A DNA stretch of 64,000 nt from Thereva unica (lineage: Eukaryota; Arthropoda; Insecta; Diptera; Therevidae): positions 22,147,676 through 22,211,675 of the forward strand of contig OX465286.1 in assembly GCA_949987705.1 (NCBI GenBank), in the 5' to 3' direction. Below, piece by piece: positions 10,637-20,833 of this stretch (its first letter is position 1; the number at the start of each line of letters is the position of its first letter). The notes under the pieces were generated by a model. The model worked only from the letters and a program-made list of their open reading frames with translations, was not told the DNA's origin and searched no databases. Made by a program: the position numbers and the translations under genes.

Positions 10637-11444
10637 GGAGTGGGCGAACAAAACGGCACATGTCCATGGTTGGCCGTTTTCAGTGTTTTGACGGAATCGT
10701 GTTCATTACACTAAACTGCAACTAATTTCAATCTCAAACACTTCAAAAATCACTTTCATGTAATATTTTTTTGTTAGCAAAGTAACGGTTTCCCTGCAGA
10801 AAGGCATATGTCCTACGAATATTCATATTTTTTAACCATTCCTTAATGTGGATTTTCAAAAGGGCACGTATTTCATACAAAAAAGTTTTTAATCAACAAT
10901 GGAAGCTCATTGCACCTCACCTGGGGCTCTAATTACATCGATTTGTATGTGCATCATAAAATGCACTAAAAATGCACTAAAATTTACCTCACTTTTGCCT
11001 CCCACGGCCCCAAAACAAGCCGTAGGGGGCACTATGACCCCTTAAAATTTGCGTAACAGTCCCTACTATTAGGAAAAAATACCAGAAAAATCCCCCCTTG
11101 CCTCTAAGGGGGCCAGGGAGCTCCCCAAAAGGCTAAAAACAAAAAAAACATGTCCAGTTGGGTTCCTGCAAAAGGGCACATGTCCATTCAAGGGTTTGAC
11201 AAAACGGGACATGTCCCAGTTGTGTCCCTGCAAAAGGGCACATGTCCATTTTTGTTTTAATTTTTTCTCTTAAAGTATTAAACATATTTAAAAAAAATTT
11301 TGTCCGTCTGAATGAGTTCAAATAGTAGCACAACCTACCATACTCATAAATAGTTAATGTGATCAGTTCAGAGGCAGAAACAGTTTTTTGCGATTTCTGA
11401 ACAATTTGCAAAACTGGACATGTGCCGTTTTGTTCGCCCACTCC
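10637..11444. mobile_element. Non-autonomous DNA transposon, 8-bp duplication TCAGTTGA, GGAGTGGG ends
   Basis: Ends GGAGTGGGCGAACAAAACGG (from 10637) and its reverse complement (to 11444) match for about 29 bp. They are bounded by the identical octamer TCAGTTGA at 10629-10636 and 11445-11452. An 8-bp duplication with a GG start fits Merlin better than hAT (which starts CA), but P-type elements also make 8-bp duplications. The 808-bp body lacks a recognisable transposase. The word GGnACATGTCC occurs near both ends and in a cluster at 11150-11250, like subterminal transposase sites. Confidence 0.85.
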
Positions 11445-11452
11445 TCAGTTGA

Positions 11453-11825
11453 TCCCCACAATACAAGATCTACGGGAACTCACTCCGTTTAATATAACAC
11501 AGAAACAAATGTGATCGCAACCACTAAAAAAACTTTGCTGAACGTCACAAGAAGGTTCAAAACAAAAAATTCAATAACATTTACAACAAATTAGCCAAAA
11601 AGTATTATTATGCTATGCTCAGAAGTGTTGCGTGACTAGGAGAACGGGACGAGGGGCCGGGGTCCCTGTTTGTCTGGTGGTGTAAACCTGAGCCGTAGCA
11701 GAGCTGGTACCTAGACACAATGGCGGTAGGATGTCCTACCCCAAGAAGAACAATTTAAACAACAAGCGAGTATATACTTATCTTAAGGTCCTCATGCTGT
11801 CGAAAGCTTCGTTTCCGGTTGTCAA
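11453..11825. other. No gene recognised
   Basis: Sequence between the 8-bp-duplication element and the LINE RT, perhaps part of the same LINE upstream of the recognisable domain. No motif found. Confidence 0.3.
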
Positions 11826-12915
11826 ACTGATTGTGTTTACACTGATTTTAGTAACGACAAGCTCTCCCAATCCATTATTATTCTGAAATTAAGAATGTTA
11901 GGCTTTTCGTAAGTCCTTCTAGTATGGTTCCAGCCTTACTTAACTGACCGGACCTACCAAGTTCTTTTTCGTGGATCCAAATCGGTAACATTCGGTGTCC
12001 CTCAAGGAAGTCATCTTGACCCTCTCCTCTTTATCTTATCAATTGATGACATTTTTCCCTTACTAAGGCACTGTAGAATATGTATTGATTTACGCTGATG
12101 GCATCAAATTGTATCGTCGCATAAAGAGTATGGAGGATTGCAAACTTCTGCAAGTTGACCTTGATACCTTTTACTCTTGGTGTGCTAACAACAACCTGGT
12201 TATTAATATTGGTAAATGTGAAGTCATGACTTTTAGTAGGAGACGTGATCCTATAATTTTTAACTACACCTTTTCTGATGAGGGTATCCCTCATGTTAAT
12301 TTTGTTAAAGATCTCGGGATTAGATTTGATAGTAAGCTGGATTTCTGCACTCACATCAACTATATCTCTTCCAGAGGTAGTTTAGTCCTGGGTTTTATAA
12401 AAAGGCGATCCAAAGAATTTAATAACCCGTTGGTTACTAAACACTTATATATTTCTCTTGTTAGACCATTACTTGAATATGCGTCCCAGGTTTGGCCTCC
12501 TCACTATTCTTCGCATGTTAGAACTATTGAATCGGTTCAACGAAGGTTCGTTCGATTCGCACTGAATCATCTTCCTTGGGAAAACCCAATAGTTCTTCCA
12601 TCATATGAATCCCGGCTTAAGTTACTCAACTTAAGCTCTCTTCACAAGCGTCGTGAGGTGGCCGATGTTGTATTTGTTCATCAGCTATTTAATGGAAAGG
12701 TCGACTCAGGTTTTCTAGGTCGCCGTGCGTCGTTTAGAGAGAGTCGTTATAATCTGAGAGGTCCACCTCTTTTACAAATCAACTCCTCTAATACGAATTA
12801 CGGCAGATTTGAACCTGTAAACCGCAGGTTCATTAATGTTAACAATAATATTAATGTCTTTAGCGTGAGCATTAGTAAAGATGTCCTTAAAAGGAGTCTT
12901 TTAAATCTCACGTGA
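11826..12915 (+). pseudogene. LINE reverse transcriptase, catalytically dead (YADG)
   Basis: The first catalytic block VYTDFS is at about 11840-11860 and GVPQGS at about 11997-12014. The active-site box appears at about 12089 as Y-A-D-G where YADD is invariant, a loss of the second Asp. The C-terminal part (12085-12912) is one long open frame of 276 codons with thumb motifs (RPLLEYASQVW near 12465) and a typical jockey-like tail. At least two frame disruptions lie upstream: a stop at about 11911 and a frame change near 12078. The 5' half is missing. The 3' untranslated region continues to about 13195. Confidence 0.85.
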
Positions 12916-13200
12916 CCACTTATGTTTCCTGTTGCTTGCGTGGGTTATATGTTAATTTGGATTTTTTTTTTTAATTTACTAATTTTTATGTTTGCATGCT
13001 TAGTTGTGAGCCTCATCTCAGTGCATGGTTGTGCTGAGTAGGTAAATCTTTCTTGGCCCAGCTCAGAAGTGCGCCTTCTGTATTAGAAGGGTTAACTCTA
13101 TTACTTCCCACCAGCGGGCTTCTACGGTCCCACGGTCGTGCTTCTTTCTTCTCATTTCGCTTCTTTCTTCTGCCTTGCGACGATCATTAGGGGGTACTAC
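12916..13200 (+). other. Probable LINE 3' untranslated region
   Basis: Non-coding sequence following the reverse transcriptase stop, with CTTCTTTCTTCT pyrimidine tracts at about 13138-13175. Ownership by the LINE is inferred from position. Confidence 0.4.
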
Positions 13201-13201
13201 C

Positions 13202-13317
13202 GCAGTGGTGAAACCGGTTTTATGGAACAGAAATGAAGAAAAGAAATGGAAATGTAACCTAATTTCCCCTTTCTTTTCTTCATTTCTCTCCTATAAAACC
13301 GTTTTCACCAGTGTGCC
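13202..13317. repeat. Short hairpin element (about 48-bp arms)
   Basis: 13202-13250 and 13269-13317 are imperfect reverse complements; each contains AAATGAAGAAAAGAAA or its complement. The ends read CAGTGGTGAAA and, reverse-complemented, CACTGGTGAAA, which is hAT-like. No matching 8-bp duplication is seen. Confidence 0.6.
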
Positions 13318-13517
13318 TTAGTCTCCTGTGTAGCACTCCCCAATCCCGGTCAATAGCCTCTGATATGCGGGGTTGGGTGGACCGACGTCTGCCGTACCAA
13401 TGCCTGTCTTCAAAATTCTCCTTATAACCGGCAACTTCGAAATTTAGGTCGTCTGGCTGGTTCTAATCGTCAGATTTTTCGTATAACGATGGGAAATGAG
13501 GAGGACGGGGTACAAGA

Positions 13518-13945
13518 GTTGGGGCCTTGGTAGTCTAGGGGTAAGGCGCCTCACTACTATCCCCAGAGGTCCCGGGTTCGATTCCCGGCGGTGCCACGGT
13601 CCTAGCCTTTCCCAATTTCCCGCCTACATAACTTTCCTTCTTTCTTCTTCCCTCTTTGCATTCCTGATTCCTCCTGTCATGGCCTTCACTAGTTCTCTTC
13701 CCCGCTCCACCAAGCGCATGTCATAGGTTGGTTGATGAGATTCAACTCGTTTCAGGAGGCATAACACTCCAGCGAGCTGTTCTCGATGCACCGATGTCAG
13801 AGTCGCGAAATGGTTGGGAGTAGGTGAAATAAAAATACCGCAGCTAGGTTGTGACAGTTCTTTCCTTCACTTCACTCTCTATGTATCTTCCGACTAGAGC
13901 TGCTGTTCGACATTTCAAAAAAAAAATAAAATAAAAATAAAAATA
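13518..13945 (+). mobile_element. tRNA-derived SINE
   Basis: The head has an RNA polymerase III A box (TAGTCTAGGGG, 13531-13541) and a perfect B box (GGTTCGATTCC, 13575-13585). The B box sits in a 5-bp T stem (CCGGG/CCCGG). The acceptor stem pairs only partly (GGCCTTG with CGGTGCC) and the anticodon arm is degenerate, so it is not a working tRNA gene. A 330-bp non-tRNA body follows, then an A-rich tail with AAATA units (13916-13945). Head, body and tail together are the SINE layout. I could not fix a target duplication. Confidence 0.8.
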
Positions 13946-13975
13946 CATGGTCGACAGTACAAAGGGGCCTTCTCT

Positions 13976-14134
13976 AAAGCCCCCCATACACGGTCAAATT
14001 GGATGTACATCGAAGTGCGGATGTACAACCAAAACTATCGATTGTGGGCCGGTCGGCCGATCAAAATACATTGGGCTTATGGGTTTGATGAAAATCTGGA
14101 TGTACATCCAATTTGACCGTGTATCGGGGCCTTT
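13976..14134. mobile_element. 159-bp MITE with about 36-bp TIRs
   Basis: 13976-14011 and 14099-14134 are reverse complements with a few mismatches (core ATACACGGTCAAATTGG inward). With ends at AGCCCC/GGGGCCT the flanks would be TAA and TTA, near the 3-bp TWA duplication of PIF/Harbinger. Similar GGGGCC-type ends occur at 59247-59690. Confidence 0.8.
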
Positions 14135-14800
14135 AGTCTCTAGTGTGTCACATAAAAAAAAAGAGACGAAGCAACTCAAGGCTGTGTGTGCAAGAGTTAA
14201 AATACACTCTGCCTTACTTCGCCCTAAATTATCACTTATGGAGGAAAGGAAGGGCAGAGGACTCCATCTGCTAGCTTTGCTCTGTGAGTGCCCCGCGATA
14301 GCGAGAAGCAGTCTCGTTGTTCGACGATAATTTAATAATTTAAAAATTTATTTTACTTGAATTTTTTTTTTTGATAGTAAATCAATAAGAATATGTATGA
14401 TTTGCATAATTGTCTAATTGATGAAATGCTACGATTAAAATGTACTGTATCGAAAGAGATCAAAAGCCGAAGTCTCAAAACTACATATTAGGTCATTACT
14501 CAATTTTTAAAAAGCCTGTGTTTCTGTGTGTCTCTTTGTGGGACCGATGCAGGAGCCAAACTAGAAGAGTTTGTGTGTTTTTTGTAGACGCATGTATACT
14601 CCAGCAGGTGACTAAAAGTTTTCGTTTTTTGAAATTTTTATTAGTTTTTTTTTTTAATTAATTAATTAGTACGATTTTTCACCATTTTTTACTTTATACG
14701 CCTCTTCCAACTTGATTTTGACCCATTTTCATGTAACCGATCAACCCAAATTTTGCCATATGCATAGTTTGCATGACAAAGCAATATGACATTTTTGTAA
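14135..14800. other. No gene recognised
   Basis: AT-rich, with homopolymer runs (14369-14381, 14646-14660). No recognisable frame. Confidence 0.3.
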
Positions 14801-15262
14801 AAAGTCAAGATGGCGGGCGAATTTTGCAATTGTGTTTCCCGATCCCCGACATGGGTATCAAATGAGAGAGTATAACGACCAATTACGTAACTGGCGTTAT
14901 TCCAAATTTAAAATGGCTTCCAACACAAGATGGCGTAAGACTGAATAAAAAGTAGAAAATACAACCTATCAACTTGAAATTTTTCACATATGCATAGCGG
15001 ACCATTTTGTAAAAAAATCAACATGGCGGTTCCAATTTGGCGGCCGAATTTTGCTGTTGTGTTCCCCGATCACTGACATGGCTCTGTGGCGTCACTTGAA
15101 ACTCAAAATGGCGGCCAACATAAAATGACGGTCTACCATATTCTTTGCCACACCCTCGGTAAGGGTATCAAATGAAAGTGTACAACGAGTATAGTACAGT
15201 AGGCCGTGTGACGTCATTTTAAATCAAATATCGCGGTCACCATAAAATGGCGGAGATAATAC
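14800..15262 (+). repeat. Dispersed repeat with ATGGCGGC (YY1/Pho-like) motifs, copy 1
   Basis: Diverged internal units carry AAGATGGCGG or AAAATGGCGGCCAACA words (about 14806, 14930, 15023, 15104, 15246). Between them are GACATGGGTATCAAATGAnAG (about 14848) and GAGTATAGTACAGTA (about 15187). The same words in the same order occur at 26490-26880, so this is a dispersed family. AAnATGGCGGC is the consensus bound by YY1/Pleiohomeotic proteins; any function here is inference. Confidence 0.7.
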
Positions 15263-15281
15263 AGGGTGTACTACTTAACAA

Positions 15282-15400
15282 AGCGGCCGGCTATGGATAG
15301 GTTTTGGATAGACTAACAAAAAATCGTATAGGTGGGGGAGTTGTAACGCTTTAGTCGTTTTTTGCTAGAGGTTTACATATCTCCCTGTATTTTTGTGTTC
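15282..15400 (+). repeat. Dispersed repeat B, copy 1 (also at 53277-53430)
   Basis: Shares GCnGGCT...TAGGTTTTGG...TAGAC and AAAAAATCGTATnGGTGGGGG (15318-15338) with 53280-53345, same orientation. It directly follows the ATGGCGGC repeat. Confidence 0.6.
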
Positions 15401-15760
15401 CTAGGAGATCTTTTTATGAATAAAAATTATGGCAAAAATATATTTTTTTTTTTTCACTAAAATTTCAATCACATTTTGCTCCAAAAAATACGTAGTTAAT
15501 CAATATTTTTTTTTCAAGTTTGGACAATTTTCTGGTTTTAGATAGGTCGGAGTATTCTGCATTGATTTCTACCTTATTCATGAAAATATCTAGGGTAGCT
15601 AGTCGACTAGACTGTCCGGCTCTAATGCGCACCTTAAGGGTCATGATGATGCCGCCAGGATGAAGTAAGGCCTTTACATCTCGTACCGGTCTGCACTTGT
15701 ACGTCTAGTCATGTAAAAAAGAATTGGTGAGTTTAGCCAGTAGGAATCTGATAATAGCGT
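15401..15760. other. No gene recognised
   Basis: Low-complexity T/A runs (15440-15458, 15507-15514), then more mixed sequence. Nothing supported. Confidence 0.3.
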
Positions 15761-15761
15761 C

Positions 15762-15832
15762 TGAGCGCACATCCCCAGCAGTATCGTAGGCGCATCTCTA
15801 GCGGTGTCGTAGATGCATCTCCAGCGCATTAA
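15762..15832. repeat. Short tandem repeat, about 23-bp unit
   Basis: Three units of GCGCATCTCnAGCGGTnTCGTAG type (15765, 15789, 15812), the last partial. Confidence 0.55.
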
Positions 15833-15939
15833 AATTTTATTTTTAAATTGGAGTGAATTGCCTTAATTGCGTCATAATTGTTTCTGCATAATGGCAGGGC
15901 GCATTCAGAAATATGCGGGGGGGGCGCACTTAGTTTAGT

Positions 15940-16400
15940 TAAGTCACTGCCTTCAATTGCAGTACTATGTGTTATGGCTGTCTGTTGCACTTGGTGCAGT
16001 TGCGAGAAGCAAAGGAGCATATGCAAAGGAGAACTCTCAGATGGTTGGTGGCACTGATTACAGGACACGGATGTTTCAGGTATCACCTAAAAAGAATGGG
16101 AATTCTGGAGGATGACACCTGTCGGATGTGCCTGGAGGAACCAGAGACGGCCACACACATAGTGTGTCATTGTCCGGCGGTGGCGAGAAAAAGGGCTGCC
16201 ATAACTGGACTCCATTGGATGGAGGACATGAGGCAAACTCCCTTCAATCAGCTGCTTGCGATAACTAGGGGAGTCGAAGCAAGGGAGCAATGGGACAACC
16301 CACTGCAACCCCAATAGGATGACTCTAGGCAGAGGGACGAAAAGGGACCCGCAAATAGTGGTCTGATTCGGTATCCCTCGAAAATCTATATATATATGTT
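15940..16400 (+). pseudogene. C-terminal part of an RNase H-bearing LINE (R1/LOA/I-like), 5'-truncated
   Basis: The open frame ends at 16317. It reads, from about residue 15, EHMQRRTLRWLVALITGHG...RYHLKRMGI, then the zinc-binding block CRMCLEEPETATHIVCHCP (C-x2-C...H-x4-C) that ends ORF2 in RNase H-type LINEs. The first 10-15 codons look like other sequence, so the nominal Met at 15967 is not a real start. About 100 codons of the expected 1000 or more remain. The 3' untranslated region (16318-16400) contains AGGGACG and ACCC words and ends in ATATATAT. It is a dead 5'-truncated insertion. Confidence 0.8.
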
Positions 16401-16517
16401 TTATATTAGCTTCACCTGTATGTTGTATGTTGTATTTGGTATGGAGTATGGAAACAAACTCCACTTTCATGTAACCGTGCATGGAAAGTGACATAAGTCC
16501 AAAATACGTCATTTTGA

Positions 16518-18290
16518 CAGCGCCGGCCCTAGCCCTTGTTGAGGGTGGAGCTAGATTGTCTTTCGGCGCCCTTTGTTCGGCGCTTTCACTTCACATAAAT
16601 TGTATATCCAGTTGTCCTAGATAAAACTTTTTTCGAGTACTGCCTGTCTGCCATTTCCTTACGGGATTATATCTCCCATTTTGCAAGCCTTTATGGGCTG
16701 GGGGCCATAAGGATTTCGATGGTGGTTTTAGGGTCACAATTCCGCCTGTAGCGGCAATAGAGGAAGTATGTTTTCTCAGAGCTGTTTCCTCGACGTTTCG
16801 CCAACAGCACGACCTTCTTTGGAGGCTATTTGGTTGTTTGTATTGTATGGTTGGGCATTAGGGCTTGCCCCAGCTAGTAAGATTGATATGGTGGAGAGAG
16901 TCACCTTCTCGTTAAAAGAGGCTTCTCCTGCCATCAGTCCAAAACTGCAGTGTTCACCATCCTAACAACGTCATCTCTGTGAATTTTATGCGGTGCACTT
17001 TGTGGAGTATTCTCCACTCCTACACCCTTAGGGTCTTTTTTGGACCCCTATCCTTTCGACATAATGCCAGTGGGGTCTTCTAATGCTGCCGGAAAGTACC
17101 CGATTACAAAAAGGCTGTGCGGCAGCCTTTTCCGGGCTACAGCAACAAGGCTTGCTCCTTACAAAGCTTAAGTCGGCCCATCATAGAGGGCGAACTGACC
17201 CCTACTGACCTGGGCTGTTCTGAACCCTGAGCAAATTCGGCTACTGCCTCCAGAAGACTTGCACGGTCAGAAGAGTCTGCGGATTTTTAGTCGCAAGCAC
17301 GCCAATTCTGACACTTTCCGCTATTTGACAGAAGGTCGGCTTTGGAGTCGTTCTAGACTTCATTATGAGTGCGTCCGACTGAAGGCTTTTCAAACCGTAT
17401 GGCCAAAGCCTTCGCTCTTTTCGCCGAGTTATTATGCCCTAGAGATCATCCAGTGAGCTGTGGGAGCCCCAGAAATGTTTGGAGCGTTAAGAAGTGCTCC
17501 ATCTTCAAAAGTTTTTTTAAGGTAATTTAATATTGATACCACGAGCCCGGCGAGAAAGGACGGTCGCCCATGACAGAGCTCCGTATCACCAATGGAAGGC
17601 TAATTCAAACCGAAGTTCGCCTGGTATCCGTAGTTCATCGTTAGTAGTACATTCACGCAGTACCATTCATAAATTCAGCACGGTTGTTCACACATTAGGA
17701 TTGCGGTTTTTATCGAGTCTAGATCCACGGTATTCAGTCTGTTCCATAGATCTCGAGCAGCATGTGGCCTAAGGCCATGTACGATCGGTCTTGGAGTCAG
17801 TGCTCCCTGCTTGTTCCGTGTTTGAGTTATATTGATAAGTACATAGACTTGGCTAGCTACAAACAACGCCCTCAAAAAGTGCCATCAAAATTTTATTTTT
17901 TGCTTGAAATTGTTGCGTGAAGTTCGACTTCTTTGTTCCTGAAAAACGACACATCTCCAAAAGTGACACTTTTCTTGGTTGAGGTAAGTTCATTTTGTTT
18001 ACTTTTTTATCTTGAAGTTGTATCATTCTTCTAGTTTGTAAATTGTATTTTTTCTTGATAAAGCAAAACCATTTTAAATTGAGTTTCCCTTGAACAAATC
18101 TTGTAAACCCATGACCGTTTATTTAATTTGAATGTAATATCGGGCTGATACTTTTTTCAGAAAAAAATTTCAAGGCTCAAGAGCAGAGCACATGGTACTT
18201 GCAGCGTTGGAGAATTCGCGTGAAAAGGCAGGGGAACAAATAACAGCGAAATCTTAAGAAAACACTCAGTACCAAGAACATTTCGAAGAA
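16518..18290. other. hAT-like end at 16518, then a long stretch with no gene recognised
   Basis: At 16518 the sequence CAGCGCCGGCCCTAGCCCTTG matches, as a reverse complement, the hAT-type end at 57366-57386 with one mismatch, so a hAT element probably starts here. Its partner end is not found. The stretch to about 17500 is less AT-rich than its surroundings. Several frames of 60-80 codons exist (16768-16965, 17259-17456, 17533-17772) without recognisable domains. Confidence 0.4.
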
Positions 18291-18570
18291 GCGGGGAAGA
18301 ATACTAGCCGTGTTTTTTTAATGAACTATATAGTTCTTCCTCATACAAATCTCAAGACCCAGGTTTTATCGGGGTCTCTATCGAGGTTTTGGGAAATTTC
18401 CCAATTTCCCTTTCTTTTCGGAATGTTGCAACCTTTTCGGCGGTTTGAAAACGTAATTTAAAAATAAAAACAATAGGAAAGGGTCGAGAGCAGATAATTC
18501 ATATTTTAGAAACTTATTTATTATTTTATACATGGGATGTGTCAACTGACACTTAACTTACATTTAATCT
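18290..18570 (-). repeat. Dispersed repeat C, copy 1
   Basis: TAATGAACTATATAGTTCTT (18320) recurs at 28852. The block 18370-18570 is the reverse complement of 28930-29100: GCAACATTCCGAAAAGAAA on the minus strand here, on plus there, plus the shared AATAATAAATAAGTTTCTAAA. Copies are in opposite orientation for most of their length. Family unknown. Confidence 0.6.
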
Positions 18571-19000
18571 TCGTCTTCAAAAGTGATTCTTCTTTCTAGA
18601 TCCATTCTGATTATATTAATGTTAAGAATTACAAACAATTGGCCTTGATTCCCAGATCCGGCGGCGCGGAAGTGAGTGCGGATTTGACACTTTGCGATTC
18701 TCAAATCTGCAGTCGCGGATTCAATTAAATCAAAAATTCTTAGTGAAGACTCACACGATAATGAAATACCCGATGTCGGATTATCTTAATCGCATTTATG
18801 GTTTCAAATCCGCAGAAAATTTGTTGCGGATCACACTTTTAAAGCGCGGAAAATCTCAAAGAGAAATCCGCGGTTGCGGATTTGAGAATCGCAAAGTCTC
18901 AAATCCGCACTCACTTCCGAGCCGCCGGATCTGGGAATCGAGGCCATTATTTCATCCTTTTTTGTGCATCGTGGGATTGGTTTTTTTCTGAAGTCGGTTT
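18571..19000 (+). repeat. Repeat D half, interrupted by the MITE at 18641-18945
   Basis: 18571-18640 joined to 18946-19000 matches each arm of the foldback at 21402-21756 (AGTGATTCTTCTTTCTA, then ACAAACAATTATTTCATCC, then TTTTTTGTGCATnGTGGGAT). Those arms show the uninterrupted sequence. Confidence 0.75.
18641..18945. mobile_element. 305-bp MITE, 3-bp duplication ATT proven by a paralogous empty site
   Basis: TIRs of about 79 bp (start GGCCTTGATTCCCAGATCC; the other end reads GGCCTCGATTCCCAGATCC inward) differ at a handful of positions. The element sits between ACAAACAATT and ATTATTTCATCC. The related repeat at 21690-21715 has ACAAACAATTATTTCATCC without it, so ATT was duplicated on insertion. 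Three-base duplications fit PIF/Harbinger (usually TWA). The interior has no coding. Confidence 0.9.
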
Positions 19001-19072
19001 TTAAAAAAAAAATTTTGTAGAGATATCAGGGGTTTGATGGGAGCCTTTACCACTACATATAACCAGAACTAA

Positions 19073-19560
19073 AGGCCCAACTATAATGCACGTAAGAAAC
19101 GCACGTCAATCGACGTGCGTAAATTTCGTCAAACGCAAAACCGACTAATTGGTTTGGGTATTGGGAGAGACTTCAAAGTTTAAAATTATTAAAATGCTTG
19201 AATATTATTCATTGACTATTAAAACTAGGCTATTAATATTTGCATATTATTAATAATCGTGTTTATTTTCAATTATAATAAATTTCTCATCAAAATCGCT
19301 ATCATGTATTTGAACCACAACATTTTCCATACTCTTTTTTCTTTAAAAACCACAAAACAACAAAAAATTATCTTTCATCGATGTAACTACAAATCATCTC
19401 ACAAAACTTACGTAGAGCGCGGTTCTTTTCCCATTTTTACGTTTAACGAAACTTAACGAAATAAAATATGACTGACGTACGTCCAATATGGCCGAACACA
19501 TTAATTTCCATGAGAGCGCCGAGATGACGTGCGTTTCTTACGTGCATTATAGTTGGGCCT
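19073..19560. mobile_element. PIF/Harbinger-type MITE, TAA duplication
   Basis: A perfect TIR of about 36 bp starts AGGCCCAACTATAATGCACG at 19073 and is mirrored to 19560. Both flanks are TAA (19070-19072, 19561-19563). The AT-rich 415-bp interior lacks coding. A TWA duplication with a G/C-rich TIR start is the PIF/Harbinger signature. Confidence 0.9.
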
Positions 19561-20040
19561 TAATGGAGACTTTTTATAGATGATAGTTAAGCTTGAAAGC
19601 TGTTTTGTTACACAACGCTAATATTTTACCTTCGGCCCCTATTGGTCACGCAGTCCATATGAAAGAGTCTTAGGAAAATATGAAAACTATTTTGCTGCGG
19701 ACTAATGCGGTATGACGAACACAAATGACAAATCTGCGGAGATTTGAAAGTCGTAGCTCTGCTGCTTGGAATACAATTAGGCTACACGAAATGTTGTTGT
19801 TTTATTTGCGAATGGGATAGCCGTGATAGAAAAGAGTATTATAAAAAAAGGTGCGGATTCATCGTCAGTCACTTCAACCTGGACAAAAAAATGTTCAAAA
19901 TTATTCTTTAGTTGACCCACAAAAAGTGTTACTTCCACCATTGCATATAAAACTAGGGCTGATGTAAAATTTCATAAATGCAATGGACAAAAATGGAACT
20001 GCTTTCAAATATCTTTTTTCAGGAAAATTATGGGGCTTTT

Positions 20041-20475
20041 CTTCTTCTTCTTTGATCCGTTAGCTGGCGGTCCGAGCGGGACGTCCCCGCAACGGATACG
20101 CTGCTGTCGGTGCCGCTGGGTCCCGAACTCTATTCACGATTCGCTTCCATTCTTCTCGGTTTTTGGCGGTGTCTCGAGCCTCGGTAACTGATAATCGTTG
20201 ATTCTTTAAGTCACCCTCAATATTCTTCAACCAGGTTTTCTTCGGTGCCGATCGCTGTATTCTCCAGTCTTCAGGACGGTCTCGCCAGAGAAGTTTACGT
20301 GGCAAGCGGTTATCATCCATTCGGCAAACATGTCCAAACCACCGTAGTCGACGTTTTTGCATTTCTTCTTCGATCAGTGTTTGCTGATCGCATCTTTGTT
20401 TGACAACCTCGTTTCGAAGGCGATCACGGAGTGAGACACGGAGGATCTGCCTCAAACATCGCATTTGGAAGACCT
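20041..20475 (-). pseudogene. 5'-truncated RTE/CR1-like LINE, C-terminal end with (GAA)n tail
   Basis: The minus-strand frame 20464-20060 (134 codons) reads MRCLRQIL...LRDRLRNE...RRRLRWFGHVCRMDDNRLPRK, the conserved C-terminal block of RTE/CR1-type endonuclease-RT proteins. Only the last roughly 130 residues of about 900-1000 are present, so the Met is internal. The 3' end finishes in GAAGAAGAAGAA (20041-20052 on minus), a simple-repeat tail typical of RTE-like elements. It inserted into the pseudogene 19725-20725 in the opposite orientation. Confidence 0.8.
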
Positions 20476-20539
20476 CGAGCTTTTAGCGATGAACATGAGG
20501 AGCGCTTTCATCAGGACATCGCAAATATCGATATCAGGG

Positions 20540-20636
20540 ATGGTAGCACGTAAGTTGTTTCAATCGACCTCTTCATACAAAAATTTTGAATTTTTGTATG
20601 AAGAAGTCGATTAAAACTACTTATTTGCTACCACCC
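20540..20636. mobile_element. 97-bp hairpin MITE with CAGGG duplication
   Basis: Two arms of about 44 bp (TGGTAGCA outward, CTTCATACAAAAATT near the tip) leave a loop of a few bases. Flanks are CAGGG at 20535-20539 and 20637-20641. Removing the hairpin and one CAGGG restores the conserved RYQGKW motif of the host pseudogene family, which supports the duplication. Confidence 0.8.
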
Positions 20637-20833
20637 CAGGGTAAGTGGAACGTTTCAATGTTGGTGGATTATTCTTGGACTGTTTGTCGAGATGTTTCAG
20701 AAACAAAATATAAGAGGGCAGCGAAGAAACGTCGAAGCTCTACTAATGTATAAAAAAAATAGTATGGTTTCTGTTAATTAATGCAAAAACATATTTTTCC
20801 CTAGAAATCGGAAACTAATTTTAAGTTTATATT

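Larger units (their letters stand above)
19725..20725 (+). pseudogene. Broken copy of an arthropod-wide repeat protein family (CGDLKVV / LLPPLHIKLGL / RFHQDI)
   Basis: Segments of one widespread uncharacterised family appear in order on the plus strand. They are CGDLKVVALLLG...GYTK with a C-x2-C and WDSR (about 19732-19840), then LVDPQKVLLPPLHIKLGLM (about 19910-19967), then FINAMDKNG and KYL (to about 20030). After a gap come SDEHEERFHQDI (about 20482-20517) and the tail WNVSMLVDYSWT (to about 20720). I recognise this family from many insect and cnidarian genomes as multicopy and presumably transposon-derived, but cannot name its superfamily. The middle is missing and replaced by a LINE (20041-20475); a 97-bp hairpin interrupts the tail. 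Frameshifts and a stop after LGLM confirm it is dead. Confidence 0.65.

Noticed and set aside
11205..11220. Functional p53 response element
   Set aside because: A single half-site within transposon repeats is not enough; reported only as a motif cluster.
13523..13595. Functional tRNA gene
   Set aside because: Good A and B boxes, but the acceptor stem mispairs and no proper anticodon arm forms; the non-tRNA body and A-rich tail make it a SINE head.
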